Positions 45,470 to 56,950 of a stretch of DNA of 64,000 bases are shown here, one piece after another. The notes beneath the pieces were generated by a model, which did not search any database, was not told where the DNA came from, and worked only from the letters and a program-made list of their open reading frames with translations. Source of the stretch: Cocos nucifera (lineage: Eukaryota; Streptophyta; Magnoliopsida; Arecales; Arecaceae); assembly GCA_006176705.1 (NCBI GenBank), contig QRFJ01001916.1, positions 124,001 to 188,000 on the forward strand. The letters run 5' to 3'. The first letter of the stretch is position 1; each line of letters starts with the position of its first letter. The position numbers and the translations under genes are program-made.

Positions 45470-46485
45470 TGTTGGGGATAAATTCTGCTCCTACCAAAGT
45501 CTAGTTCGACACTTAGCCTAATGCAACAGGTAGCCACGGAAGAGCTTCAGCGAATGGATCTTAGATGAACTCCTTCAGCCGATCGAACTACTCAGCGATC
45601 GAGCTCCTTCGGACTTCCAGCAGTCGGACCTTAGCCGAACTCCTTCAGCCGGCCGAACTCCCCAGCGGTCGAGCTCCTTCGAATTTTCAGCGATCGGATC
45701 TTAGTCGAACTCCTCCAGCTGAACTCCTTTCAAGCTTTCTCTTCGGTCGGACTTCTTCAGGAGCCGAACTCCTTTCAAGCTCCCCCCTCAGTCGAACTTC
45801 TCAGTGGTTGCGCCTCGGTTGAACTCCTCAGTGGCCGAGCTTCGGTTGGACTCCCATAGGAGTCGAACTCCTTTCGAGCCTCCCCTTTGGCCGAACTTCT
45901 CTAGGAGTCCGAACTTCTTTGAAATTGGTACATGCCCGAGTCCACTGACCAACGTCTGCTTCCTCGAGCTACGGTTGTCGGACCTCGACAGTATGGCCAC
46001 CACTACCAGTCTGGCGGCACCTTTTCCTCCGTAACAAGCCCCATACGGCCCACAACTGGACGACATGGCTACCACTATTGGTGACACCATTCTCTCCGTA
46101 ACCAGCCTCATGTGGCCCACGATCCGTCAGTATAGCTGTCACTATCCGTCTGACGATGCCTTCCTCTCTGTACCAAGCTCCATGAGGCTTCGAGCGGTCC
46201 GTGGTCGGACAATATGGCCGTCACTATCAATCAAGCTCCGCCTATAAAAAAGATCCTCCAGATATGCTAACTCTAAGCTCTAAGCTCTCCTCTTCTCTAA
46301 ACTCTGCCGAACTCGTTCCAGAGCACTCCATATCTGTTGGTTAGAGCTGATTTGATCATCGGAGGGTCCTATCGGAGCTACTCTTCATCGGCTTCGGATG
46401 GAATTTTATTTTGTAGGTCTTCGATGGCGATCTCGTCCACCTCCACTTCAGCTGAATCCGATGATGATCAATTTTTACACCAATA
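45470..46485 (+). repeat. 3' LTR of Gypsy-NA1
   Basis: TGTTGGGGATAAATTCTG to ACACCAATA. It aligns with 40443-41482 with scattered substitutions and small deletions. Confidence 0.9.
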
Positions 46486-46489
46486 TCAA

Positions 46490-47100
46490 GTAAAGCATGG
46501 ATGAAGTTGTACCTATTGCCGGACTTGCTGAAGGGATATAAGCAGTATTTGAAACAGGGACCCCTGCCCCTCGAACCCATGGGCCAAAGAGTGGCTTCTA
46601 AGCAGGAGACTGATCCGGTAATTCCTCGTACACAAACTCCTACCATACTTCAACATCCTCACCCTTGATGAAAGTGCCTAGGCATAGCATACTTTGGAGA
46701 TCCAAAAGAATACAGACACGGACAAACCCAACATGAGCATCAAACATAGGCTTTCCAGTAATAACAGCAATGCCAAAGATCTTGTCTTCCTCCCAAAATT
46801 CAACTAATAAACTGGGCATTCTCAACTAGATGGCAACTTTAGTAACAAAATATTTTCCACCATTTTTCCAAGGCCAACAATTGCCCAGCTAGAGAATTAG
46901 GATCCTCGGCCAAGGTTGCGTCTCTTACCTCCTTTGATGGCAGCATGCAGATGTGCAACCCCTCTGCTACTGGCACAGCTTTCCCAACACCCCACCTACT
47001 CGCCAACTCCTTCTACATGAAATCAAGTAGTAGCTCTTGATTAGGTAGGTTCCCTATCAGTATCGTTTTACATAACATATACCAGTTTAATCTCCACTTC
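46490..47100 (-). pseudogene. LINE ORF1, N-terminal part (DUF4283-like)
   Basis: Minus strand. Near 47060-46860: LIGNLPNQELLLDF, ELASRWGVGKAVPV and LALEKWWKIF. Near 46825-46640: MPSLLVEFWEEDKIFGIAVI, TGKPMFDAHVGFVRVCILLD and IKGEDVEVW. These match the DUF4283 pattern of plant LINE ORF1 and retro-gag-like proteins (W.R.P.LP.E.W....L..I....G.P...D......FARVCVE.D). Stops and frameshifts separate the blocks, and the Gypsy insertion cuts the C-terminal part. Confidence 0.8.
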
Positions 47101-47475
47101 AGAAAAAATAACTACCGCCTTCAATCTCCGTTAAAGAGTAGCCAATTCATCATCCGAAGTCCTCAGCATTTCCCAACGAAACAGCTGTCCTTCTCGAACC
47201 ACCTGAGCTCAAGAACAAACGCACATCACAGAAGGTTGATAACCTAGTTTAGCCGACCTCCGAATAGGTGAGGTAGAAGCCCTCGATTCACCCACCAATC
47301 ACCATCCTTGAGGTGAACGAGATTGCCCTTTATGAACCTCCTTGGAATCGAGGTGGATGCTGGATCCCCCTCCCTTCCCCGCAGTTACCAAAGAGGGCGA
47401 CGAAACTCTTTTCCCTTTTTCTGCGCTCCTTGGAGCTCATTAAATCGATTTACGCACGGCTGACGCACGGTGCTC

Positions 47476-47497
47476 AAAAAAAAAAAAAAAAAAAAAA
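47476..47497. repeat. A(22) homopolymer
   Basis: A run of 22 A on the plus strand near the 5' side of the minus-strand LINE. It is on the wrong strand and side to be that LINE's tail, so its origin is unclear. Confidence 0.8.
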
Positions 47498-48791
47498 TTC
47501 GTGCATGAGCCAATTTGCTTGCGAGTAAAAAATTTTTCTAAATATAAATAAACTAATTTATAATCTTATATGAAATGTATATTTTAAAAATATATTTTAT
47601 TTTATTATTTTTATATATATTTTTAAAAAATTAAAAAAATTATACATATGAATTATAAACTATTTTTTTTCTAAATTTCGAGTTTCTTAGCTTTTAGAGA
47701 AAAGTTTAATATTTATATATATTATTATTAGAAAGTTGGAGAAATACGCACACTCAATTGTCTTGTGTTGGATTCATTTAGATTTACATCTATCTATTCT
47801 TGCTTTTTTTTTTTATTTATTTTTTAAAAAAAAAATATATCCATGATGGTTAATTTATTTGCTTGATCACCACATGTGCACGATTTTTCATATAAAATTA
47901 ATTTAATTTTTTTTAAAAAAATATTATTGATATTTTATAAATATAAAAATAAAATTAATAATACAATATGATGTTTATCATATTAATGTATTAATCTTAA
48001 TTATTATTATAAAATATCATAATATATTTACCCATAGTCCTACCAAATTTGGTAAGTTCAAAATCCTTTCTAGATCAATGTTAATATTTTTTTTATTCTA
48101 ATTTCAAACATATTAATATTGATTTTAAAAGAAAAAAATAATGAATGGAGAGACATATAATTAAATACTATATATATAATAAATGGAGAGACTTGGCCAA
48201 CTTTCCTTCCAAGAAAATTCCAACGATATCAATCATTGGTTGTAGCAAAAAAATATTTATACTGATTTTAACATTAATAAAATAGTATTTAAATTGATAT
48301 TATTTTTCTTTCTATTATATATACCTCTATATAGAGCTAATAATTGAGGGGCATGTTATATTAGAAAACCAAAAGAAAAACCACCAAACTATTATTATAA
48401 TTTTATAAAAAATATCATGATCATAAGTATCTACTTTTTTGGAAAATAATGAAAAAGAAGAATTTAACAATACAAAATCTTCATTTTAATATGCATATAT
48501 ATTAGATATATTAGACTTGTTCCATGTTCTTAAAATAAATATTTTTATAATTAAGAAATGAATGGATTTATGATTTTAAGCTTTCTAAATTTTAAAAATA
48601 ATAATTAATTCTATGTACATATGCATCAAAATTAAGTTTACACTAGAGTACTAAACACCATCACTAAGAAGGAAGGTCTCAAAATCCAAGCACAATATCC
48701 TTAAAAGAAAAGCAATAATTAATACTCTCATTTTATGGAGAATTGACTTAATTAATAAAGGGCCTCAGAATATGAGGATTAGGAGAGATTG
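47498..48791. other. AT-rich stretch, no gene seen
   Basis: Long A/T runs with no open frame above background. No recognised element ends. The part from about 48730 leads into the tandem repeat. Confidence 0.5.
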
Positions 48792-49840
48792 TCGGGCTAG
48801 CCAAACAAATAATGCATGAATGAATAGGCATTAATAGAATAGTATTTAAGCTATCATTAATCAAAATTATTTCTTAACATTTAAAATAGATTTATTTATG
48901 AAAGATGACATTAATGGAACAAGCATTAATAAAATAATATTTAAGTTGATATTAATTAAAATTATTTCTTAACATTTAAGATGGGACTTTTTTTTGATAA
49001 ATAAATATAATAATTTTGAAGGTATTTTTAGAAATAAAAGATAAAAAATAATCTCCACTTCCATCAAAGGGAAAAGATAAGAAACCTTTTGAAGCAAATA
49101 CAATTTGATTTCTATTTCTTGAAAACATGCCAAAAAAATTGGGGCTCTAGCCAAACAAAAAATACGGGAATGGAATAAACATTAATAGAATAATATTTAA
49201 GTTATCATTAATCAAAATTATTTCTTAGCATTTAAATGGATTTATTTTTGAAAGATGACATTAATGGAATAAGCATTAATAAAATAATATTTAAATTGAT
49301 ATTAATTAAAATTATTTCTAAGCATGGGACTCTTTTCTGATAAATAAATATAATAATTTTAAAGATATTTTTGGAAATAAAAGATCAAAAATAATCTCCA
49401 CTTCAATCGAAAAAGGAAAAAGATAAGAACCTTTTTGAAGCGGTTACAATTTGATTTATATTTCTTGAAAACATGCCAAAAAATTTGGGGCTCTAGCCAA
49501 ACAAAAAATGCATGAATGGAATAGGCATTAATAGAATAGTATTTAAATTATCATTAATCAAAATTATTTCTTAGCATTTAAAATAGATTTATTTCTGAAA
49601 GATGGCATTAATGGAAGAAGCATTAATGGAATAATATTTAAGTTAATATTAATTAAAATTATTTCTTAGCATGGGACTCTTTTTTTGATAAATAAATATA
49701 ATAATTTTGAAGATATTTTTGGAAATAAAAGATCAAAAATAATCTTTACTTCAACCAAAAAGGGGAAAAAAATAAGATTCCTTTTGAAGTAGATACAATT
49801 TGATTTTTATGTTTTTGAAAATGTGTCAAAAAAATTGGGG
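48792..49840. repeat. About 346-bp tandem repeat, three copies
   Basis: Landmarks recur at a steady spacing: GATAAATAAATATAATAATTTT near 48995, 49340 and 49687, and AGCCAAACAAA near 48800, 49153 and 49496. Each unit contains two half-repeats of about 105 bases sharing ATTTAAGTT...ATTAAAATTATTTCTTA. Non-coding and AT-rich. I cannot name the family. Confidence 0.92.
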
Positions 49841-50133
49841 ATCTTAAGTCCTATTTTTATTTTTTGTTTAAAAAAGAATCTCTTCAAAAAATTTATTTTT
49901 ATCGAGTATGAAAATTCCTAATGCTTGCCCATCCACTCCACCACGGCACCAACGACTATAGACCCATGCTTCCTTCTCTCTCCTTCCTCCCACATCTCCC
50001 CTGCATCCCTCCACTTCTCGTTCCTCATCCTGAGTGCCAAGGCAACAATGGCATCGCCACCATCGTCATTGCCACTAGGCACGAGAGCACACACGAAGCT
50101 ATCTTACAGGAAGAGAACATTGCAGGGAGGTGG
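49841..50133. other. Short intergenic stretch before CACTA-3
   Basis: Contains a C-rich part with open frames at 49921-50236 that run into the CACTA-3 end. No recognised product. Confidence 0.45.
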
Positions 50134-50149
50134 CACTATAAGAAAACTA

Positions 50150-50990
50150 AGCTTTTGCGATAGAATTATTTACTATAAAAATAATTTCAATGTAAATAAT
50201 AATATTTATAATAAAAAATATTTTTATTATAAATAATTAATTATTTATGATAATTTTTTATTAATAATTAATTATTTATAATATAAATTTTATTTTTATC
50301 ATAAATAATTGATTATTTATGATTAGAAGTTTTCATCGTAAATAATTGATCATAAATTTATTATTTAAAAAATGAAAAATGGCAAACTATTTATGTTAAA
50401 AAAAATTTTATAATAAATAATTAATTATTTATGATATAAATTTTATTTTTATCATAAATAATTAATTATTTATGATAGAAAGTTTTTATTGTAAATTTAT
50501 CATTTGAAAATTAAAAAAGGAAGGATTATTTGTGATAAAAATTTTTCATCATAAATAATTGATTAAATTTTCATCATAAATAATCAATTATTTATGATAA
50601 AAAATTTCTATCATAAATAATCGATTGTAAATTAGTCATTTAAAAAATAAAAAAGGTTGGCCTATTTGTGATGAAATTTTTTTATCATAAATAGTTGATT
50701 ATTTATGATAAAAATTAAATTTACATCATAAATAATCAATTATTTATGATGAAAAGTTTTCATTACAAATAATTGGTCATAAATTTATCATTTAAAAACC
50801 AAAAAGGAAGGATTATTTATGACGAAACTAATATTTCTATCATAAATAATTAATTATTTATGATGAAAAAATTTTTATGATCGTAATATAAATAATTGAT
50901 TATTTATAATATTAAATTTATTTACATCATAAATAATTTATTATTTATAATAAAAAATTTCATCATAAAGAATCGATCATTATTTAAAAA
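50150..50990. repeat. Subterminal repeats of CACTA-3, left set
   Basis: More than fifteen copies of TCATAAATAATNATTATTTATGAT-like units with spacers such as ATTTAAAAAATGAAAAA. Each unit is itself nearly palindromic. A second set lies at 52290-52830. Confidence 0.85.
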
Positions 50991-50994
50991 ATAA

Positions 50995-52280
50995 AAAAAA
51001 TGATAGACTATTTTAAAAACAAAAAAAGGGTAAAGATGCACCATATATGACCGACGTGATGGAATTGAGGGGTGTGAGCATGTCCGCTATTAGCTAGCCT
51101 ATGTATTTTTTTAATTTTTTAAAAATTAATATTTTCTTAAAAAAATATTTTTTTAAATATTATATAATTTTAAAATTTAAATTTCATCTTTTTTATTTAT
51201 TATTTAAGTAATTATAGTTAGAGTATTATCATAAAAAATTGGCTTGATATGGTCACTCTAACTATATTGATCAATAAAATTTGATTTTGACGATCATAAA
51301 TGAATGCATGTGATCTATTAGATAAAGACTACCGATGGATCCAAAAATTTGCAACGATGATCTCTATGATATTTTTAGCATACTATCAAAATTTTTATTT
51401 CAATCATACATAATTATTATAATCAATTTAGCATAGAATGATTTGGACCGTTAAATAAAATATGAGTTATCGAAAGGCCAAACAACGTCCGATTTTAAGA
51501 TGATTTTTTAGTTAAATGATCTTTGCTAATATTTTAATCATCTATATGGTGGTGATTGTAAAATCTAAACTTTACATATATGAATCATTCACGTTAAGTA
51601 AATTTTATAAAAGCTTAAGTATAATTACTTAAAGACTTTAAGAATGTATATCAAGAGATATATAGTTTTAGATAGTTTATATACACATAGTTTATTTTTT
51701 ATGATCACCACTGTACAAACAATCAAACTATTAGTAAAGATCATTTATCTAAAAAAGTCATCTTATAAGCACATGCCATTTGGCCTTGTAATTACTCATT
51801 TTTATTTAACAGTTTAAATCATCGGATGCTAAATTGACTGTGATAATTATATTTAATTGAAGTAAAATTTTAATAGTATCCTATAAATATCATACAGAGA
51901 TCATCATTGCAAGTTTTTGGATCTAACTTTCATCTCTATCTAACAAATCATCATACGATCATTCATGACCGTTGAATCAAATTTTATTGATCGACATAGC
52001 TAGAGGGATCGGATTGAGGCAGTCTTTTATGACGATACTCTAATAATAATTACTTAAATAATGAATAGAAAAGATGAACTTTAAATTTTAAAATTATATA
52101 ATATTTAAAAAAATTAAAAAAATATTTTTTAAAAGAATATTAATTTTTAAAAAATTTAAAAAATACTAATTTGCTAGCAGGCTAGCTAATAGTGGACATG
52201 CTCACATCCTTCAATCCCATCGCATCAGCCATACATCGGGCATCTTTGCCCTTTCTTTGTTTTCAAAATAGTCCACCCTT
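50995..52280. repeat. About 1.29-kb inverted repeat of CACTA-3 containing the shared foldback core
   Basis: Outer arms share TGAGCATGTCC / GGACATGCTCA and the AAAGATGC / GCATCTTT blocks. The core 51152-52108 starts TTTAAATATTATATAATTTT and ends with its inverse, as does 29297-30254. The centre is near 51630. It would form a stem of more than 600 bases in RNA. Confidence 0.9.
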
Positions 52281-52289
52281 TTTTTATTT

Positions 52290-52940
52290 TTTAAATGCCT
52301 AATTAGTGGATGATTATTTATGATAAAAAAATTTATCATAAATAATTAATTATTTATGATGTAAAATATATTTATATCATAAATAATCTATTATTTATGA
52401 TAAAATTTTTTTGTCATAAATAGTCCATCCTTTTTATTTTTTAAATGAATAATTTATGGCCAATTATTTATGATGAAAAGTTTTCATCGTAAATAATAGA
52501 TTATTTATGATGTAAATATATTTTGTATCATAAAAGATAAATTATTTACAATGAAACATTTTGGTCACAAATAATCCTACCTTTTTTATTTTTTAAATGA
52601 TAAATTTATGATCGATTATTTTGATAGAAATTTTTCATCATAAATAATTGATTATTTGAGATGCAAATATGTTTTGCATCATAAATAATTAATTACTTAT
52701 GATAAAAAATTTTCATTACAAATAGTGCACACCTATTTAATTAGATAATTATTATTAGTGATGGAAAATATATTTTTGCCACAAGTAACTTTTCAATTTT
52801 TTTTTAAGAGGAAAACTTTTTTTTAGTGAAAAAAATGGGGGATTTATTAGCGATGAAAATTATGTTTTCATCATGAATGATATTTTTAGTGATGAAATTT
52901 TTGTTGTTAAAATTTCGTCGCTAAAAATCTTTAAATATCC
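52290..52940. repeat. Subterminal repeats of CACTA-3, right set
   Basis: Same ATTATTTATGAT units as the left set, then a TAGCGATGAAAAT / TTCGTCGCTAAAAAT set at 52840-52935. TTTTTTTTAGTG at 52817-52828 could be an inner end, but its flank (AAA) does not match the left flank (TGG). Confidence 0.7.
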
Positions 52941-53009
52941 ATCACATCAACGTTGCTTCTTTCCTGCAAAATCCACTCGCGCTCCAAAATCCTATCCTCT
53001 CCTCTCTCT

Positions 53010-53700
53010 TCCCCTCCTCCTAGGATATCACTAATCGGTGACTGCATCTCCTGCTGCCACCACCGTTGCTGCCGCTGTTGCCACTGTCATTACCGCATGT
53101 GAACCGAAGGTAAGTTTCGGGATCATCGATTTAATTTTTCTTTGTTCTTTCGTCGGCTTACAAGTGTTGCTGTGTGGTGGCCGATGATGGGTAGAGGGGC
53201 ACGAGGGATAGTGGGGGTGGCGGGTGGGTGTCGGCTGAGAGTGGTGGCAATGTTGATGAGCCAGGTGGGGGCCGCGGGTGGTGAGAGATGGAGGGTCACC
53301 ATAGGATGATGGGGGCCCGCAAGAGGTGGGGGGTGGAGGGGCACTGCAAGGGGCAGAGGATTGCAAGGGGTGGGAGGCGGAGAGGCGCTATGAGGGGTGG
53401 GGAGCCAAGGGGCACTGCAAGAGGTGGGGGGCCATGGTGGGTAGGGGGCAGAGGGGTCATGGTGACGGGTTGGGTGGGGGGCCATGCATGGTGGGAGGCG
53501 GAGTGGCACCGCGGGAGGTGGGGGGCTACGATCGAGGGTTGGGACATGGAGGAGTGCCGTAGGGGGTGGGGGCGGAGGGGCGCCATAAGGGGGGCGCGAG
53601 GGGTGGGGGTAGAGGGGCGGTGGTGACCGATCGAATGGAGGCCGCAGAGGGTGGCGGGTGGTGGTGGGGGGACCCGGGGGAGTGGAATGGGGGGTGGGTT
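53010..53700. repeat. G-rich low-complexity block in CACTA-3
   Basis: A leader-like part with GCTGCCACCACC repeats and a possible splice donor (CCGAAGGTAAGTTT near 53103-53117) is followed by about 550 bases of GGTGGGGGGC-type runs. Several frames stay open on both strands because of composition. It occupies the same place in the element as the C-rich block of CACTA-2, but with the opposite strand bias. Confidence 0.65.
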
Positions 53701-53939
53701 ATGGCTTGTTTAAAAGTTAATTATTTTTTAAAAATTAATAATTATTTATAATAATAATTAAAAATAGATTATTAAATAAAATCAAATAAAATATTTAAAA
53801 ATAAATTATTTTTTATAATAAAAATAGTTAGAGTTCTAAAATAATTTTATATTTTTATTTGTTATAGTTTTATATTTTTACTTGTTTAGTTCCTATATTT
53901 TATTATAATTATAATTTAATATTTTAATTTAGATTAGCC

Positions 53940-54190
53940 AAGGTTTTAATTTTAATGCATATAAACTATCCAGACTGAGATCTGGATAGGGATCCAATCT
54001 GAGATCTGGATCGAGATCCAATCCAAGATCTGCATTGGGATTTGGATTGAGATCAGATCGACGTCAGGATCGGGGTCGGGATTTGATCCGAGATCCAGCT
54101 CAAAATCCAGTCCGAGATCCAATCCCGGATCCAACCTAGGTTCTAAATCCCGATCTGAGTTGGTATTCAATTTGAGATCCAGTTTGAAAT
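53940..54190. repeat. GAGATCC-type short repeats
   Basis: About fifteen loose copies of GATCCAATCCGAGATC-like 12-18-base units. The minus-strand open frame (54170-53952, Asp/Leu/Pro repeats) follows from the repeat. No gene. Confidence 0.7.
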
Positions 54191-54249
54191 CCTATTTAGA
54201 TATCATATTCATTGCCACTGGTATGCTGTAGTGTACGACTAGAGGGTGC

Positions 54250-54690
54250 AGCACAGCAGTAGCCATATGACAACATCAGTATCGAGGACTGGGTTATCAT
54301 ATGCCACACTTACGAGGATCCAGTATATCATGTAACTTTCTTTGATTTAGAGTTTAATAATTGAATCATTTATGTTTAGATTCAATTAATTACTTACTAA
54401 TTTAACTGTTCACTGTGCATCGTCAATATGCCAAAAATACCATGAATCGGGCGAGATAGACAGTCTCGCATTATGGAGGTTTGAGGCCATTTGCTTGCCA
54501 TATGGAGTAGATGGTAAGTATTTTTTATTTAATTAATAAATTTTAATTTTTTAAATATTTAAAAATTTTATTATTAATTATTCTCAAATTATAGAGAGAT
54601 GTAGAGAGTGGTGAGCTTTCTGATAGAATCGAGATCTACCAGTAGACCCACCAGCAATGGTCAAAGGACTGAACAGTGGGAGCCAAGAGT
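54250..54690 (+). pseudogene. Transposase_24 (Ptta/En/Spm)-like remnant of CACTA-3
   Basis: Around 54280-54335 the plus strand reads SIEDWVIICHTYEDPVYH, then from about 54419 RQYAKNTMNRAR, a stop, TVSHYGGLRPFACHME, and from about 54600 RDVESGELSDRIEIYQ then THQQWSKD. This follows the plant transposase family with W..LC..F.S..F, KN..NR....T.SHTGGS.. and G..P.R.E.F..TH. The pieces are separated by AT-rich, intron-like DNA with a GTAACT donor at the first. Two or more stops make it a pseudogene. Such proteins are the accessory (DNA-binding) product of CACTA elements. Confidence 0.7.
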
Positions 54691-54749
54691 TATATATAAG
54701 TTTTTTCAACTATTTTTTATTGATATTTTAATTTTCAGTACAAACTTAG

Positions 54750-56936
54750 TGTTGAAAATAGTATCCCAAAGCTAATCATCAGTCTGTTGACGATTGAGCT
54801 ATTTTATGTAATTGTATATGAATTATTAATTAAATAAAAGTTATTCTGACTTTTCATCATAAATCTTTCATCTTCCAATAAACTCCTGTCTGTTATGATG
54901 AGGTCCTTAGGACTATTTAGAATCGATAAAAAAGGATTTATCATTTAGTCCTTAAATATGTTTACGACTAAATGATACGTTGTTATCAAGGACGACAACA
55001 TTTATCGAGTATAGGTCGGTGTGTGCCATATAAGTTGATTATCCTCTTAACTAAAAAATGTGGAGATACTAGTATTGCATGTAGGTGAGATATAGGAGTA
55101 CATCTGTACTGAATGTGATCAACTCCAAAGCTTTTTTGCTGTCAAGAATTGCTTTAATAGAATATGAACATAAGTATCCCTCTGATCTAAGATTACCATG
55201 GTGACTTTCAAGTAACTCACTATGTTTTGATACCGGACTACTTGAATTTCTAATTCAGTGATGGAAGATTTTTGAATACAGTCAAGTACTTGAGGAGTCA
55301 ATGCATAAATCAAGATGGGATTGACTACTCCTGGTCTCAGGAGCTGTGTTTAATAGTATTTCAAATTAATAAAGCCTTGGCCATGGTAGTCCTAGTGAAG
55401 AGTCACAGGACTAATTGCTTTGAGACATGATTTGGATGTATCTTTCAGGATTGATAGTTAAATCCTGAGTCATCCTATGCACAAAGATCAAAGGGATGAA
55501 TTATGTGGTAACTATATTCATATAGGTTCTGAATATTGTGATTACACTATTTGGTCTATCCGGACGTCGGATACCATTGCTAAAAGGTTACTTCGATTAG
55601 TATAGAAAATTGATTCCTATGCTACCGACTTAGGTTCGAACCTATGAAATCACACACACTAGAAGTTTCTAGTCAATCTAATGGCTGATCTAGAGAAGTT
55701 TAATTAGTAAATTTGATCACTAATTAACTCAATTTGATTAAGTGATTATTTATGGATCAAGACCAATTGAATTGGATTCATTTGGATTTGATCCGATTAG
55801 GTTATAAGATGATCTAATCGTTAAGAAGGTTTAATCTCTAATTTGATCAAAAGTTTGGCTTGATTAATTTTTGATTTAATTAGAATTTAACTAAGCTTAA
55901 TTAAGTCTAAATAAGTTGGATTTAATCTAATCCAATTGGGCTTAACCAATTTGGATTGGATTGGTTCAATTGGATGATAAATAATAGACTAGTTTGACTA
56001 GTCTTCTTATGCATCACATCATCCTTTGTTTTGTGCCATACTATCTCCATAAGAAAGAGGTTTCTCATGAATATTTTTTCATGCAAGGGAGGACGTGTGT
56101 TCTTCCTTCTCACATGCCATATGGATTAGGTTTAATTTGGTTACAAGTTCAATTAAAATAGGATTTGAGTTTGAATGGGTAACCACTTGATCTAAACCTT
56201 TTCCTCACGCCTCTCTTTGTTTGTGTGATTTATAAAATGTTTGATTTTATGGGCATGCAGAATATAGAGAACCCAACGAAGAGAGGAGAGAGCAATGGAG
56301 AGAAGAGAAAGTCTATTCTGTGCATGCATGAGAAAAACCAGAAAAGAAAGAGTTCTAGGTGCAAGGATATTTGGGTGAGTGCATACCCTAGAATCTATCT
56401 AGGATTTGGGATTTAGATCTATGAGGAACGAGAGTCATGAGTACATAGATCTTGGTGAAAATCTCTGCTAAATCTCTTCTATGTTCATTGAGATTCGGAG
56501 CATCTGAAGATTTGGTGAAGAAGATCAAAAGAGTTTGATTTGTATCAGCCTATAAAGACTTCTACACGAGCTAGCACTCGAGAGGAGTTGATTGAGATCA
56601 GAACCTCATATGGATTATCCGTGGAGGTCAGATACGTGTGTGACTGTATCGCGGTGATCACATCTACACCGAAGAGATCATATTGCGGAGTTCATCTGTC
56701 CGTGAAAAGATAACATATTCTGAACATGTAGAGTAGTAAAAATAGTTTTACTGTAGTTGCTGTTTTTATTTTTAGATATGCATGTATATATGATACATTA
56801 GATTCTATAGCATGTAAAACTTTTAGATTAGATCTATAGTTCTTATTATTAATATGATTAATAATTTCTCTGCTGCGTATATTTTTTGAAATTTTTTTTT
56901 GAAAGTAGAGCTAGAAACCATGTACGCTCCCCTTCA
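54750..56936 (+). repeat. 5' LTR of Copia-2
   Basis: Starts TGTTGAAAATAGTATCCC and ends CCCCTTCA. No second copy in the window, so the left limit is inferred from the TG start and the break in CACTA-3. Non-coding apart from chance open frames. Confidence 0.75.
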
Positions 56937-56938
56937 AT

Positions 56939-56950
56939 TGGTATTAGAGC
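56939..56950 (+). promoter_or_regulatory. Copia-2 primer binding site
   Basis: TGGTATTAGAGC, one base different from the standard Met-tRNA site TGGTATCAGAGC (C to T), two bases after the LTR. Confidence 0.9.

Larger units (their letters stand above)
40443..46485 (+). mobile_element. Non-autonomous (gag-only) Gypsy element of the Gypsy-1 family (Gypsy-NA1)
   Basis: LTRs at 40443-41482 and 45470-46485 resemble the Gypsy-1 LTRs (TGTTGRGRATAAA start), as do the leader and the 3' repeat arrays. The inside is only 4 kb: a gag-like start, a tandem array, a nucleocapsid-like piece, then directly the 3' arrays. No protease, reverse transcriptase or integrase is present. Flanks are CTGAG and TCAAG, so no clean target duplication remains. 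It is inserted in LINE ORF1. Confidence 0.88.
37740..47475 (-). mobile_element. LINE (L1-type non-LTR retrotransposon), degraded and interrupted
   Basis: On the minus strand, right to left: ORF1 (about 47100-46490), an inserted Gypsy element (46485-40443), the end of ORF1 (40266-40030), the start of an endonuclease domain (about 39990-39850), reverse transcriptase (39780-39226, then 38661-38283, then 37900-37770). Two MITEs split the reverse transcriptase. An internal deletion removes most of the endonuclease. Reading continues in register across both MITEs, which supports one original LINE. Ends are approximate. Confidence 0.85.
50134..54749 (+). mobile_element. CACTA-type element with long foldback (CACTA-3), 3' end not seen
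   Basis: Starts CACTATAAGAAAACTAAGC at 50134, a common CACTA terminus. Arrays of AATAATTAATTATTTATGAT-type subterminal repeats flank a long inverted repeat (50995-52280). TTTTAGTGATGAAATTT / AAATTTCGTCGCTAAAAATC motifs at 52890-52935 are also typical of plant CACTA ends. A diverged Transposase_24-like remnant lies at 54250-54690. A Copia LTR begins at 54750 and no right end or target duplication was found, so the outline is partial. Confidence 0.7.

Noticed and set aside
47476..47497. The A(22) run as the tail of the LINE
   Set aside because: The LINE is on the minus strand, so its tail would be T on the plus strand at the left end, near 37740.
48792..49840. CRISPR array
   Set aside because: Units of about 346 bases without the short repeat/spacer pattern, in a plant-type genome.
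50134..52828. TAGTG at 52824-52828 as the right end of CACTA-3
   Set aside because: The flanks do not match (TGG versus AAA), and subterminal motifs and a transposase-like remnant continue to the right, so I keep the element open to 54749.
53031..53751. Pro-rich and Gly-rich open frames on both strands
   Set aside because: Composition effect of the G-rich block inside CACTA-3.
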